64,000 nucleotides of DNA, taken from contig JAUYVH010000002.1 of NCBI GenBank assembly GCA_030715135.1, forward strand, positions 578,192 through 642,191, given 5' to 3'. Positions 27,895-37,490 of this stretch are shown here, piece by piece. The translations under genes were made by a program, and so were the position numbers. The DNA is from Keguizhuia sedimenti. Its GTDB lineage: Bacteria > Pseudomonadota > Gammaproteobacteria > Burkholderiales > Burkholderiaceae_D. Each line of letters begins with the position of its first letter. The first letter of the stretch is position 1. The notes beneath the pieces are model-generated. The model saw only the letters and a program-made list of their open reading frames with translations. It was not told the DNA's origin and did no database searches.

Positions 27895-28560
27895 ATGAAT
27901 ATCGAAAAAGCCCGCTTCAACATGATCGAACAGCAAATCCGCACCTGGAATGTGCTGGATCTGGATATATTGAATCTGCTGACGGTCGTCAAACGCGAGG
28001 CCTTCGTACCGCCCGCTTATAAAAGCCTAGCCTTCATTGATACCGAGATTCCGCTGCCGGGTGGCGAGAACATGATGGCTCCCAAGTTCGAAGCACGCGT
28101 CCTGCAGGAAGCAGACGTCAAAAAGCACGAAAACGTACTCGAAATCGGCGCAGGTTCAGGCTACATGGCAGCGCTGCTCGCGCACAAGGCACGCCATGTC
28201 ACGACCGTGGAAATCGACCCGACGCTGAAAGCAATGGCAGAAAATAACCTGGGTGATTACGGCATCAGCAATGTCACGGTTGAACTCGGCAACGGCGCCA
28301 ACGGCTGGGCCGGTTCGGGAAGCAATGCCGCGCCTTACGACGTGATCGTCATTTCCGGCTCCCTGCCGGTATTGCCGGACGCCTTCCTCAAGCAGATCAA
28401 AGTCGGCGGCCGCATCCTAGCCATTATCGGCAAAGCCCCGATCATGTCAGTGGTAAAAGTGACCCGCAACTCTGAAACCGATTTCAAAACCGCAAAGCTG
28501 TGGGAAACCAATATCAAGCCATTGCGCGCATTCGAAGCGCCCAAGCGATTCAGCCTCTAA
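27895..28560 (+). CDS. Protein-L-isoaspartate O-methyltransferase family protein
   Basis: SAM-dependent methyltransferase of 221 residues related to Pcm, which repairs isoaspartyl residues. The N-terminus ARFNMIEQQIRTWNVLD and the SAM motif VLEIGAGSGYMAALLA are present, as is the later SGSLPVLPDAFLKQIKVGGR. Many members beside tolC have diverged from true Pcm, so the repair activity is not certain. Start 27895 is chosen over an in-frame ATG 57 bases upstream because it gives the family N-terminus. It is followed after 9 bases by a rhodanese gene and then tolC, an order I recall from other Burkholderiales. Confidence 0.88.
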   Translation: MNIEKARFNMIEQQIRTWNVLDLDILNLLTVVKREAFVPPAYKSLAFIDTEIPLPGGENMMAPKFEARVLQEADVKKHENVLEIGAGSGYMAALLAHKARHVTTVEIDPTLKAMAENNLGDYGISNVTVELGNGANGWAGSGSNAAPYDVIVISGSLPVLPDAFLKQIKVGGRILAIIGKAPIMSVVKVTRNSETDFKTAKLWETNIKPLRAFEAPKRFSL

Positions 28561-28569
28561 GGAAGCGAC

Positions 28570-28893
28570 ATGCAACACGTCACCGCACCGCAACTGGCGG
28601 AATGGATGAAGGATGAATCGCGCGACAAGCCGGTACTGCTCGATGTGCGTGAACCGTGGGAATTCCAGACCTGCCATATTGACGGCGCGGTGTTGATGCC
28701 GATGCAGACCGTGCCGGCGCGCCAGGAAGAACTGGATCCCGATACGCCCGTCGTGTGCATCTGCCATCACGGCATGCGCAGCATGCAGGTGGCCGCATTC
28801 CTGGAGCGCGCCGGCTTCACCCAGGTAACCAACCTGACCGGCGGCGTGCACGCGTGGGCACAGCAGGTCGATCCTTCGATGCCGACTTATTGA
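28570..28893 (+). CDS. Single-domain rhodanese
   Basis: Sulfurtransferase-like protein of 107 residues. The segment VLLDVREPWEFQTCHIDGAV is the rhodanese N-terminal motif, and the catalytic cysteine lies in CICHHGMRSM, an active-site loop of the CxxGxR type. It ends with the typical NLTGGVHAWAQQVDP. It lies between the pcm-like gene and tolC and is probably co-transcribed with both. Its physiological sulfur acceptor is unknown. Confidence 0.93.
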   Translation: MQHVTAPQLAEWMKDESRDKPVLLDVREPWEFQTCHIDGAVLMPMQTVPARQEELDPDTPVVCICHHGMRSMQVAAFLERAGFTQVTNLTGGVHAWAQQVDPSMPTY

Positions 28894-28934
28894 TTGTTTT
28901 AGGTTGCTTTCGACTGAACCATCCCGGAGAATCC

Positions 28935-30677
28935 ATGCGTAAGTCTTTATTAGCCACCTTGGTGACTGCGGCGCTGCTGGCGCAGTCGGCCCATGCGCTG
29001 GACTTGCTGCAGGTGTACCGGGAGGCGCTGGCCAACGATCCCGTGTACGCCAGCGCCCGTTACACACTGCAGGCAGGCCAGGAAGCCGGCGTACAAGGTC
29101 GCGCCGGCCTGCTGCCGCAAATCGGGTTGGGCGGGACCTATACCCGTGCCGACGGCGAACGCGAAAGAGCAGGCGTCACCTCCTCTCTGGATTCAAGGAC
29201 AAACAGTTACCGGGCGTCTTTGACGCAGCCGCTTTTCCGCTGGGCAAACTGGCAGCAGTACCAGCAGGGCAAGCTCTCGGTCGCCGCCAGCGAAGCGGGA
29301 TTTGCGCAGGCGCAGCAAGATCTGATCGTGCGCGTCTCGCAGGCTTACTTCGATGTGCTGGCCGCGCAGGATGCACTGGCCTCGGTACAGGCACAGAAGG
29401 CAGCCATCACCGAACAACTGGCTTCGGCCAAGCGTAATTTCGAAGTCGGCACTGCGACAATTACCGATACCCATGAAGCGCAGGCCCGTTTTGATCTCGC
29501 AGTAGCGCAGGAATTCGCCGCACAAAGCGATCTCGACATCAAGCGCGCGGCACTCGAGCAGATCATCGGCAAGCCGGCAAACGACCTGGCCAGCCTGCGC
29601 CCCGGCGTACAATTGACCGGGCCGCAGCCGGCGCAGCTCGAAACCTGGGTCGACAGTGCACAAAACCGCAACTATCGCGTGATCGGACAGGAATTCAACC
29701 GCGAGATCGCGCAGCGCGAAATCAGCCGCCTGCAAGCCGGGCATATGCCGACCGTGGACCTGGTTGCCAGCCGAGGCCATACCAAACAGCGCGGCAGCAC
29801 GCTGAATATTCCCGACGACACGACGTCCGATACCACGACGGTCGGCGTGGAATGGAACATTCCCTTGTTTTCCGGCTTTTCGGTGACAAGCCAGGTGAGA
29901 GAAGCCGTTGCTTTATCCGAAAGAGCGCGCGCCGACCTGGAAAACGCGCGGCGTACCGCGGCGCAGGAAGCACGCCAGGCATTTTTAGGCGTCAACAGCG
30001 GGCTCGCGCAGGTCCGGGCTTTGGAAGCGGCGCAAATCTCCAGCCAGTCGGCCCTGGAATCAAACCGGCTTGGCTATGAAGTCGGCGTGCGCATCAATAT
30101 CGATGTTCTGAACGCTCAGCAACAGCTGTATGTCACGCGCAGGGACTTGTCCAAGGCGCGTTACGATACCCTGGTCAATAGTTTGCGCTTGAAATCCGCG
30201 GCGGGAACATTGTCGGAAGAGGACTTAACGCAAGTCAACGCGTTGCTCGCTCCGCCATCAGTAATGCCGAACGACTTACGATCTGATTCAGGGAAGCCGC
30301 GTGCGCCTGTACAGGCGGCCGAAGCAACGCTTATCAATGCGGAAAAGCAGGTTCTGGATGTGTTGCATGCCTGGGCGGCCGCATGGAGCGCGCTAGATGC
30401 GCAAACCTATCTTGGTTTTTACGGCAAGGATTTCAAAACGCCGCAGGGCCAGTCGCGTCGTGCCTGGGAAGCGCAGCGCAAGCGCATTCTTTCCGGCAGC
30501 CAGCGCATCACCGTCAAAATCGACCAGCCTGCCGTAACAATAACCGGCGACACGGCAACAGCAAGGTTTCGCCAGATCTATTCGTCAGATAGTCACAATG
30601 AAACGAGCGACAAGACGCTCCTGCTGAAAAAGCAGGACGGCAAATGGCGGATCATTGAAGAACACAGCGGCGGCTGA
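28935..30677 (+). CDS. tolC: TolC outer-membrane channel with C-terminal NTF2-like domain
   Basis: Type I secretion/efflux outer-membrane channel. A signal peptide ends at AQSAHA, and the mature protein starts LDLLQVYREALANDPVYASA, the TolC N-terminus. The two outer-membrane efflux repeats end near residue 440. At 580 residues it is over 100 longer than usual. From about residue 470 an extra domain begins (VLDVLHAWAAAWSALDAQTY) and closes with LLLKKQDGKWRIIEEHSGG, a pattern of SnoaL/NTF2-like domains. Start 28935 is supported by GGAG upstream and the signal peptide; an earlier in-frame ATG lies inside the rhodanese gene. It may serve the nearby MacAB-type exporter. Confidence 0.92.
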   Translation: MRKSLLATLVTAALLAQSAHALDLLQVYREALANDPVYASARYTLQAGQEAGVQGRAGLLPQIGLGGTYTRADGERERAGVTSSLDSRTNSYRASLTQPLFRWANWQQYQQGKLSVAASEAGFAQAQQDLIVRVSQAYFDVLAAQDALASVQAQKAAITEQLASAKRNFEVGTATITDTHEAQARFDLAVAQEFAAQSDLDIKRAALEQIIGKPANDLASLRPGVQLTGPQPAQLETWVDSAQNRNYRVIGQEFNREIAQREISRLQAGHMPTVDLVASRGHTKQRGSTLNIPDDTTSDTTTVGVEWNIPLFSGFSVTSQVREAVALSERARADLENARRTAAQEARQAFLGVNSGLAQVRALEAAQISSQSALESNRLGYEVGVRINIDVLNAQQQLYVTRRDLSKARYDTLVNSLRLKSAAGTLSEEDLTQVNALLAPPSVMPNDLRSDSGKPRAPVQAAEATLINAEKQVLDVLHAWAAAWSALDAQTYLGFYGKDFKTPQGQSRRAWEAQRKRILSGSQRITVKIDQPAVTITGDTATARFRQIYSSDSHNETSDKTLLLKKQDGKWRIIEEHSGG

Positions 30678-30714
30678 GCACTGCCCGCATGGCACAAAGC
30701 CTTTCAGCCGGCCG

Positions 30715-31350
30715 TTATTTTTTCCTCAATGAGGGCGCGTTGCGAACCATATCCAGGCAGGCATCGACCAGGCGCTCGGCTTCCGCGGCAAGATCGAAAC
30801 TCTCCGGAGCAAACAGCCAGTTGCTCAGGATGCCGCCTATCGTGGCATGCAGTGTAATCGCAGCAAGTGGAATATCGAGATCAGCAGGGAGCTGCCCTTT
30901 TGATTGTGCATTCCTCAAGTCACGCTCGATGTTGCCCCGGCTCTCGGAATGGCATTGCTGGCGCCGCATCGAGATGGGATCGGCAACGTCAACAAATTCG
31001 CACTTGTGGAAGATGATGTCGCGCACCTTGCGCGAATGCGGGTCAATAGCTGTCTGCTGCAATACGAAAATGGCGGTACCGCGTACCTGACCGAGCGGAT
31101 CGGATTCCCGCAGATCGGCATTGGCCTCGATCATGGCTTCCATTGGCAGGCGCACGCGCTGGCACATCGCCTCGAACAAATCGGTTTTGTTCTTGAAATG
31201 CCAATAAATCGCCCCGCGCGTCACTTCCGCCGCTTCAGCCACATCGGCCAGGGACGTGCGCGCTACGCCTTTCGACTGAAACACATTTTCCGCGGCATCC
31301 AGAATCCGGGTCCGGGTTTCCTGTGCTTCTTCTTTAGTACATCTCACCAT
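30715..31350 (-). CDS. acrR: TetR-family repressor (AcrR/TtgR type)
   Basis: Repressor of 211 residues. The N-terminal helix-turn-helix GVARTSLADVAEAAEVTRGA then IYWHFKNKTDLFEA is the AcrR/TtgR signature, followed by a helical drug-binding domain. It is divergent from the RND pump operon, and a 24-bp palindrome of the AcrR kind lies in the shared region, so it very likely represses acrA-acrB and itself until a hydrophobic compound binds. Confidence 0.93.
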   Translation of the reverse strand: MVRCTKEEAQETRTRILDAAENVFQSKGVARTSLADVAEAAEVTRGAIYWHFKNKTDLFEAMCQRVRLPMEAMIEANADLRESDPLGQVRGTAIFVLQQTAIDPHSRKVRDIIFHKCEFVDVADPISMRRQQCHSESRGNIERDLRNAQSKGQLPADLDIPLAAITLHATIGGILSNWLFAPESFDLAAEAERLVDACLDMVRNAPSLRKK

Positions 31351-31438
31351 AATAAAATTGCCAAATAAGTAAATCGAACCGCAAATTCAAACGTCCGTCT
31401 ATTTCGGACACGCAGGAATTCTATCATTAAATCCCGCT

Positions 31439-31462
31439 TACATACATCCATGAATGTATGTA
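31439..31462. promoter_or_regulatory. AcrR-type operator in the acrA promoter
   Basis: A 24-bp palindrome whose outer arms TACATACAT and ATGTATGTA are exact mirror images, with CCATGA in the centre. From memory it matches the E. coli acrAB operator except in the central bases. Its right end overlaps a perfect TATAAT (31461-31466) on the plus strand, and a weak -35 (CTTACA, 31437-31442) sits 18 bases upstream, so a bound repressor would cover the promoter. Confidence 0.85.
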
Positions 31463-31595
31463 TAATCGCTTGTTCCATTGCAATCGAAAATTCCCGCCGG
31501 CTTTCTACATGCGCCTCCCGCGTTCTTTTTAAGCCCATGTATGAGCTAGAACGAATATTGCTAATAGCCGGCTTGTTTACTAATAAGAGAACTTT

Positions 31596-32846
31596 ATGAG
31601 ATCGATCCGCTACTTCCTGTGCGCAGCAACCACCATTCCCCTGATCATTGCCTTGTCCGGATGCGGTGAAAAAAATGCAAATGCGCAAACGGCCGGCGGT
31701 AATCCGCCACCTCCCGAAGTATCCGTCGTTACCATCTCCCCGCAGCGCGTCACGCTGACCACGGAACTCCCCGGCCGGCTGGAAGCCACGCGTGTCGCGC
31801 AGGTACGCGCCCGGGTGCCCGGCATTGTGCTCAAACGCGTGTACAAGGAAGGTAGCGATGTCAAAGCAGGAGACGTGCTGTTCCGTATCGATCCGGCGTC
31901 CTATCAGGCCGCGCTCAATAGCACTGAAGCCAGTGTCGCCAGAGCTGAAGCCAATCTTGCACAAGCGAACCTGAAGCTCAATCGTTACAAGCCTCTGGTT
32001 GAAACCAATGCCATCAGCAAGCAAGAATTCGACGATGCCGTTGCCGCGCAAAAACAGGCCAGCGCCGATGTGCAAGCCGCGAAAGCTGCACGCGCAAACG
32101 CGCGCCTGAATCTTGGTTATGCGACGGTCAACGCGCCGATTTCCGGCCGCATCGGCCGCGCACTGGTAACGGAAGGCGCGCTGGTCGGCCAGGGCGAAGC
32201 AACACCCCTGGCATTGATCCAGCAGCTGGATCCGATCTATGCCACCCTGACCCAGTCGACTGCCGAACTGCTGCGCCTGCAGCGTGCGATGGCCAACGGC
32301 CAATTGCAGCGCGTCGGCAATAATGAAGCCAAGGTTACGCTGGTCATGGAAGACGGCAGCGTGTACCCGCAATCAGGCAAGCTCTTGTTTTCCGATCTCA
32401 ATGTCGACCAAAGCTCCGGGTCGGTGACCTTGCGTGCCGAATTCCCGAATCCTCAGCGCTTCTTGCTTCCCGGCATGTATGTACGTGCACGCCTTGAACA
32501 GGCAGTAAGCCAGAATGCGATTCTCGTGCCACAGCAGGCCGTACAGCGCGATCCGGCCGGCGCGGTCGTGATGGTGGTTGGCGCGGACAGCAAAGTCCGA
32601 TCCCGACAGGTAAAAACTGCATCCGTGCAGGGCAATAACTGGGTCATCAGCGAAGGTCTCAAATCCGGTGAACAGGTGATCGTCGAAGGCCTGCAGAAAG
32701 TAAAACCCGGCGCACCGGTCAAGGCAGTGCCATGGAAACCTGCAGGATCGAACGACGCCGCCCCTGCGCAAGCCGCTGGCCAGCCGAATGCCGATTCGGC
32801 CAAAGCCGCTGCTCCGCAAAAAGAGCAGAACGCGAAAGCCAAATAA
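31596..32846 (+). CDS. acrA: RND efflux periplasmic adaptor (AcrA/MexA type)
   Basis: Lipoprotein membrane-fusion subunit of 416 residues. The signal peptide ends in LIIALSGCGEKN, with Cys23 as lipid site. Typical adaptor segments follow: TELPGRLEATRVAQVRARV, GIVLKRVYKEGSDVKAGDVL, and the C-terminal VIVEGLQKVKPGAPV. The tail is rich in Ala, Gln and Lys. AAGAGA precedes the ATG. It links AcrB to the outer-membrane channel and is the first gene of acrA-acrB-oprM. Confidence 0.96.
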   Translation: MRSIRYFLCAATTIPLIIALSGCGEKNANAQTAGGNPPPPEVSVVTISPQRVTLTTELPGRLEATRVAQVRARVPGIVLKRVYKEGSDVKAGDVLFRIDPASYQAALNSTEASVARAEANLAQANLKLNRYKPLVETNAISKQEFDDAVAAQKQASADVQAAKAARANARLNLGYATVNAPISGRIGRALVTEGALVGQGEATPLALIQQLDPIYATLTQSTAELLRLQRAMANGQLQRVGNNEAKVTLVMEDGSVYPQSGKLLFSDLNVDQSSGSVTLRAEFPNPQRFLLPGMYVRARLEQAVSQNAILVPQQAVQRDPAGAVVMVVGADSKVRSRQVKTASVQGNNWVISEGLKSGEQVIVEGLQKVKPGAPVKAVPWKPAGSNDAAPAQAAGQPNADSAKAAAPQKEQNAKAK

Positions 32847-32869
32847 GAGCCAAATAACGGAGCATCTAC

Positions 32870-35800
32870 ATGCCAAAGTTTTTTATCGATCGCCCGGTAT
32901 TTGCCTGGGTTATCGCACTTTTCATCCTGCTGGCCGGCGCGCTGTCGATCATGCAGCTGCCGATCGCGCAATATCCGAACATCGCGCCGCCCGCCATCCA
33001 GGTTAACGCCACCTACCCGGGCGCGACTGCGCAGATCGTCGATGAAAGCGTCGTCAGCCTGATCGAACAGGAGATGAACGGTGCGGACGGCCTGCAGTAT
33101 ATGGAGTCGCAAGCGCAAGCCAATGGCACCGCGCAGATCACGGTGACATTCACGCCGGAGACCAATCCCGACCTGGCCGCCGTCGATGTGCAGAACCGCC
33201 TGAAGCGGGTTGAGGCGCGCTTGCCGCAGGCGGTCACGCAACAAGGCGTGACCGTCACCAAGTCGCGCAGCAATTTCCTGCTGTTTACTACTTTGTCCTC
33301 GACCGACGGCAGGCTTGATCCGATTGCGCTTGGCGACTATCTTTCGCGCAATGTATTGAATGAACTGCGCCGTGTCCCTGGCGTTGGTCAGGCGCAATTG
33401 TTCGGCACCGAGCGCGCGATGCGTATCTGGATCGACCCGTCCAAACTGATCGGTTTCAAGCTGACACCGGCCGATGTCACGGCTGCAATCCGGACACAGA
33501 ATGCACAAGTCGCTTCCGGCGCCATCGGCGAACTGCCCAACACCAATGCACAACAGATCACGGCGCCGATCGTGGTGACCGGTCAGCTGACCACTCCGGA
33601 ACAATTCGGCAATATCGTGCTGCGCGCCAACCCCGATGGATCGACCGTGCGCCTGCGCGACGTGGCTCGCATTGAAATTGGCGGCCAGGTGTATGGCACC
33701 TCGGCGCGCCTGAACGGCAATCCGACTGCCGCCATTGGCGTGCAGTTGTCGCCCACCGCCAACGCGCTGGAAACGGCGAAAGCGGTGCGGGCGCGCATGG
33801 ACGAACTGTCGAAATATTTCCCGGCCGGCGTCAAATACGATATCCCTTACGACACTTCCCTCTTCATCGAGATCTCGATCGAGGAAGTGGTCAAGACGCT
33901 GCTGGAAGCAGTCGTGCTGGTGTTCCTGGTGATGTACTTGTTCCTGCAGAATTTCCGCTACACCATCATTCCGACCATCGTAGTGCCGGTCGCACTGATG
34001 GGAACCCTGGCCACCATGCTGCTGTTCGGGTTCTCTATCAACGTGCTGACCATGTTCGGCATGGTGCTTGCAATCGGTATTCTGGTCGACGATGCGATCG
34101 TGGTGGTGGAAAACGTCGAACGCATCATGAGCGAAGAAGGCTTGTCGCCGCGCGAAGCAACGCGCAAGGCGATGGGACAGATCACGGGCGCGATCATCGG
34201 CATCACCCTGGTGCTGGTTGCGGTGTTCCTGCCGATGGCGCTGTTCGGCGGCGCGGTGGGCGCAATCTACCGCCAGTTCTCCTTGTCCATGGTCGCTTCC
34301 ATGCTGTTCTCGGCCCTGATGGCCTTGACCTTGACGCCGGCGCTCTGCGCCACGATCCTGAAGCCGGTCGAGGCAGGGCATCATCATGAAAAGCGCGGGT
34401 TCTTCGGCTGGTTCAATCGCATGTTCAACCGCACTACGACCAGCTACCAGACCACGATCGGCAAGATCCTCGGCAGGACCGGGCGTTACATGATTATCTT
34501 CGGCCTGATCGTCGCCTGCGTCGCATTGCTCTATGCCCGCATGCCGTCTTCCTTCCTTCCAGAAGAAGACCAGGGTTACCTGATCACCAACGTGCAATTG
34601 CCGCCGGGCGCAAGCGTCAGCCGCACCTTCGAGGTCATCAAGCAAATCGAACAGTATTACCTGCAGCAGCCCGGCGTTGCCCGCACGGTGGCTGTTGCCG
34701 GCTTCAGCTTTTCGGGTAACGGCCAGAACGCGGCACTGGTATTCACTCCATTGAAAGACTGGAGCGAGCGCGGTGCCGATCAGTCCGCTACCGCGATTGC
34801 GGGCAAGGCATTCGGCGCCTTTTCACAAATCAAGGATGCGATTGTATTCCCGCTGAATCCTCCGCCCATCCGCGAACTCGGCAATGCGACCGGCTTTACC
34901 ATGCGCTTGCAAGACCGCGCCGGACTTGGCCACGATGCCTTGCTGGCCGCTCGTAACCAATTGCTCGGCATGGCCGCACAAAGCAAGGTGGTCGCCGGGG
35001 TCCGGCCGGAAGGACTGGAAGATACGCCGCAACTGCAGCTCAATATTGACCGTGACAAGGCCAATGCCCTGGGCATTGCCTTTGCCGATATCAACAGTGC
35101 GCTGTCGACGACGCTGGGATCCTCATATGTGAACGACTTCCCGAATCAGGGACGTCAACAGCGCGTCATTGTCCAGGCCGACATCCCGCACCGCATGCAG
35201 CCGGAAGATCTGATGCGCCTGCATGTGCGCAATGCCAATGGCGACATGGTGCCTTTCTCGGCATTCACCACCTCGGAATGGATCGTCGGCCCGGTACAGC
35301 TGTTCCGCTATAACGGTTATCCGACCATGAAAATCACCGGCGGCGCAGCGCCCGGCCGCAGTACCGGTGAAGCAATGGCAGAAATGGAAAGTCTGGTCGC
35401 CAAGCTGCCGCAAGGCATCGGCCTTGAATGGACCGGCCAGTCGCTGGAAGAGAAAACTTCCGGCGCGCAGGCTCCTGCCCTGTTCCTACTGTCCCTGGTT
35501 GCCGTATTCCTGGTGCTGGCTGCCCTGTATGAAAGCACGACGATTCCGGTTGCCGTGCTGCTGGTGGTGCCGCTCGGTGTCTTAGGCGCCTTGCTCGGTG
35601 CGACCCTGCGCGATATGCCGAATGACGTGTATTTCAAGGTGGGGCTGATTGCGACCATCGGTCTCTCGGCCAAAAACGCGATCCTGATCATCGAATTCGC
35701 CAAGGACCTGCAGGCACAGGGCAAGGGTTTGATCGAGGCGACTCTGGAAGCAGTGCATTTGCGCTTCCGTCCGATTATCATGACGTCTCTTGCATTCATT

Positions 35801-36028
35801 CTGGGCGTACTCCCGCTGGTGATTGCCAGCGGCGCCGGTTCGGCCAGCCAGCGTGCGATCGGTACCGGTGTGATGGGCGGCATGATTACCGCCACTGTGC
35901 TGGCAGTGTTTTTTGTGCCCGTGTTCTTTGTGGTGATTCGCGGGCTATTCAAGCCCAGTGAGCGCCAGAAGCGCTTTGACGCCACGCATTCACACCAACG
36001 CCCCACACCCGATGAGGAACCAGTATGA
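32870..36028 (+). CDS. acrB: RND multidrug efflux transporter (AcrB/MexB type)
   Basis: Proton-driven inner-membrane pump of 1052 residues, the usual size for the HAE-1 family. The N-terminus MPKFFIDRPVFAWVIALFIL is typical. The proton-relay aspartates Asp407 and Asp408 are in GILVDDAIVVVENVE, the pore-domain sequence starts NVNATYPGATAQ-like (QVNATYPGATAQIV), and the last helices end in TGVMGGMITATVLAVFFVPV. It probably exports hydrophobic drugs, dyes and solvents. It follows acrA by 23 bases and overlaps the channel gene by 4 bases. Confidence 0.98.
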   Translation: MPKFFIDRPVFAWVIALFILLAGALSIMQLPIAQYPNIAPPAIQVNATYPGATAQIVDESVVSLIEQEMNGADGLQYMESQAQANGTAQITVTFTPETNPDLAAVDVQNRLKRVEARLPQAVTQQGVTVTKSRSNFLLFTTLSSTDGRLDPIALGDYLSRNVLNELRRVPGVGQAQLFGTERAMRIWIDPSKLIGFKLTPADVTAAIRTQNAQVASGAIGELPNTNAQQITAPIVVTGQLTTPEQFGNIVLRANPDGSTVRLRDVARIEIGGQVYGTSARLNGNPTAAIGVQLSPTANALETAKAVRARMDELSKYFPAGVKYDIPYDTSLFIEISIEEVVKTLLEAVVLVFLVMYLFLQNFRYTIIPTIVVPVALMGTLATMLLFGFSINVLTMFGMVLAIGILVDDAIVVVENVERIMSEEGLSPREATRKAMGQITGAIIGITLVLVAVFLPMALFGGAVGAIYRQFSLSMVASMLFSALMALTLTPALCATILKPVEAGHHHEKRGFFGWFNRMFNRTTTSYQTTIGKILGRTGRYMIIFGLIVACVALLYARMPSSFLPEEDQGYLITNVQLPPGASVSRTFEVIKQIEQYYLQQPGVARTVAVAGFSFSGNGQNAALVFTPLKDWSERGADQSATAIAGKAFGAFSQIKDAIVFPLNPPPIRELGNATGFTMRLQDRAGLGHDALLAARNQLLGMAAQSKVVAGVRPEGLEDTPQLQLNIDRDKANALGIAFADINSALSTTLGSSYVNDFPNQGRQQRVIVQADIPHRMQPEDLMRLHVRNANGDMVPFSAFTTSEWIVGPVQLFRYNGYPTMKITGGAAPGRSTGEAMAEMESLVAKLPQGIGLEWTGQSLEEKTSGAQAPALFLLSLVAVFLVLAALYESTTIPVAVLLVVPLGVLGALLGATLRDMPNDVYFKVGLIATIGLSAKNAILIIEFAKDLQAQGKGLIEATLEAVHLRFRPIIMTSLAFILGVLPLVIASGAGSASQRAIGTGVMGGMITATVLAVFFVPVFFVVIRGLFKPSERQKRFDATHSHQRPTPDEEPV

Positions 36029-37473
36029 GTAGTTTTTCGATTCGCCAACCTGTTCTTGCCATGTTGCTGGTCGGAGTGCTGAGCGGATGCTCGCTCGCAC
36101 CTCAGTATGTGCGCCCGGATGCGCCGGTGGCGGCAAGCTATCCCACTGCATCGACCCAAAGCCCGTCTGTTGTAGCGGCGGCAGACATCGGGTGGCGCGA
36201 ATTTTTCCCTGATAAACGCCTGCAGGCGCTGATTGCAAGTGCGCTCGACAACAACCGCGACCTGCGCGAGGCAGCGCTGCGCATCGAAGAAGCGCGCGCC
36301 CAATACAACATCCAGTGGGCTGACCAGGTGCCGAACCTGAATGCAACCGCAAGCGGCAGCCGCGGACGCACAGTCATTCCCGGTGTAACTCCGGGCGGCA
36401 CATCGGTCGTCACCAGCAACTATCAGGTCGGACTGAGCCTGGCGGCATTTGAACTGGATTTCTTTGGCCGCGTGCGGAATTTGAGCCAGGCAGCCCTGGA
36501 GCAGTATCTGGCAACCGAGGAAGCACGCCGCGCCGCGCAGATCAGCCTGGTCGCGGAAGTCGCCAAGGCCTATCTTGCCGAACGAGCGTTCACAGAACAG
36601 CTCGAACTTGCGAAAAATACGTTTGAAAGCCGCCAGAAGGCCTATGGACTAGCGCAACAGCGCTTTGAAGTGGGCGCAACCTCGGCACTCGATCTGCGCC
36701 AGAATGAAATCCTCGTGCAATCGGCCCGCGTCTCTTATCTGACGCTGCAGCGCCAGCGCGCGCAGGCGGAAAACGCGTTGACCCTGTTGGTGGGTAGACC
36801 CTTGACGGATCTGCCGCCGGCACAGACCTTGTCGGAACAGAATATCGTGACCGATATTCCGGCCGGCCTTCCTTCGGATTTGCTTGCGCGCCGACCGGAC
36901 ATCCGCTCCTCCGAGAACCGCCTGCGCGCTAGTAACGCCAGCATCGGCGCAGCACGCGCCGCCTTCTTCCCGCGCATTTCGTTGACAGCGGGCATCGGCA
37001 GCGCCAGCAACGAGTTATCAGGCCTGTTTGAGTCCGGCACACGTACTTGGTCCTTCGTGCCGCAACTGGTCCTGCCGCTCTTTGACGCCGGCCGCAACCG
37101 TGCCAACCTGAGCTTGGCCGAAGCACGCAACAATATAGCGGTTGTAAATTACGAGCGCACCATCCAGGTTGCCTTCCGCGAAGTGGCCGACGCCTTGGCA
37201 GCTCGTGAGACACTGGAAGAAGAAATCGAAGCACAGCGCAAGGTGCAGGATGCACAAGCGGAGCGATTGAAACTGGCCGATCTGCGCTTCCAGAACGGCA
37301 TTGCCAGTTCTTTGGACTTACTGGATGCGCAGCGCGAGCTGTTTGCGGCGCAGCAGCAGCTGATTCAAACGCGCTTACTGCGTTTGACCAATGCGATCGA
37401 CCTGTACCGGTCGCTTGGCGGTGGATTGCAGGAGAATGCTGTTGCGAGTGGAACTGCTACGAAAGCTGAGTGA
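36025..37473 (+). CDS. RND efflux outer-membrane lipoprotein channel (OprM/NodT type)
   Basis: Outer-membrane factor of 482 residues. The signal peptide ends in LVGVLSGCSLAPQYVRPDAP, with the lipid cysteine at 22. Two outer-membrane efflux repeats include TPGGTSVVTSNYQVGLSLAA and VPQLVLPLFDAGRNRANL, a hallmark of this family. It overlaps acrB (ATGA) and completes the tripartite pump, so this operon does not need the nearby TolC. Confidence 0.95.
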   Translation: MSSFSIRQPVLAMLLVGVLSGCSLAPQYVRPDAPVAASYPTASTQSPSVVAAADIGWREFFPDKRLQALIASALDNNRDLREAALRIEEARAQYNIQWADQVPNLNATASGSRGRTVIPGVTPGGTSVVTSNYQVGLSLAAFELDFFGRVRNLSQAALEQYLATEEARRAAQISLVAEVAKAYLAERAFTEQLELAKNTFESRQKAYGLAQQRFEVGATSALDLRQNEILVQSARVSYLTLQRQRAQAENALTLLVGRPLTDLPPAQTLSEQNIVTDIPAGLPSDLLARRPDIRSSENRLRASNASIGAARAAFFPRISLTAGIGSASNELSGLFESGTRTWSFVPQLVLPLFDAGRNRANLSLAEARNNIAVVNYERTIQVAFREVADALAARETLEEEIEAQRKVQDAQAERLKLADLRFQNGIASSLDLLDAQRELFAAQQQLIQTRLLRLTNAIDLYRSLGGGLQENAVASGTATKAE

Positions 37474-37490
37474 AAACGGAAAAAGTAGTT

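Noticed and set aside
32453..34645. A 730-codon open frame on the minus strand opposite acrA-acrB
   Set aside because: It is the complement of conserved, high-GC pump genes; its translation is low-complexity, His/Arg/Asp-rich and matches no family.
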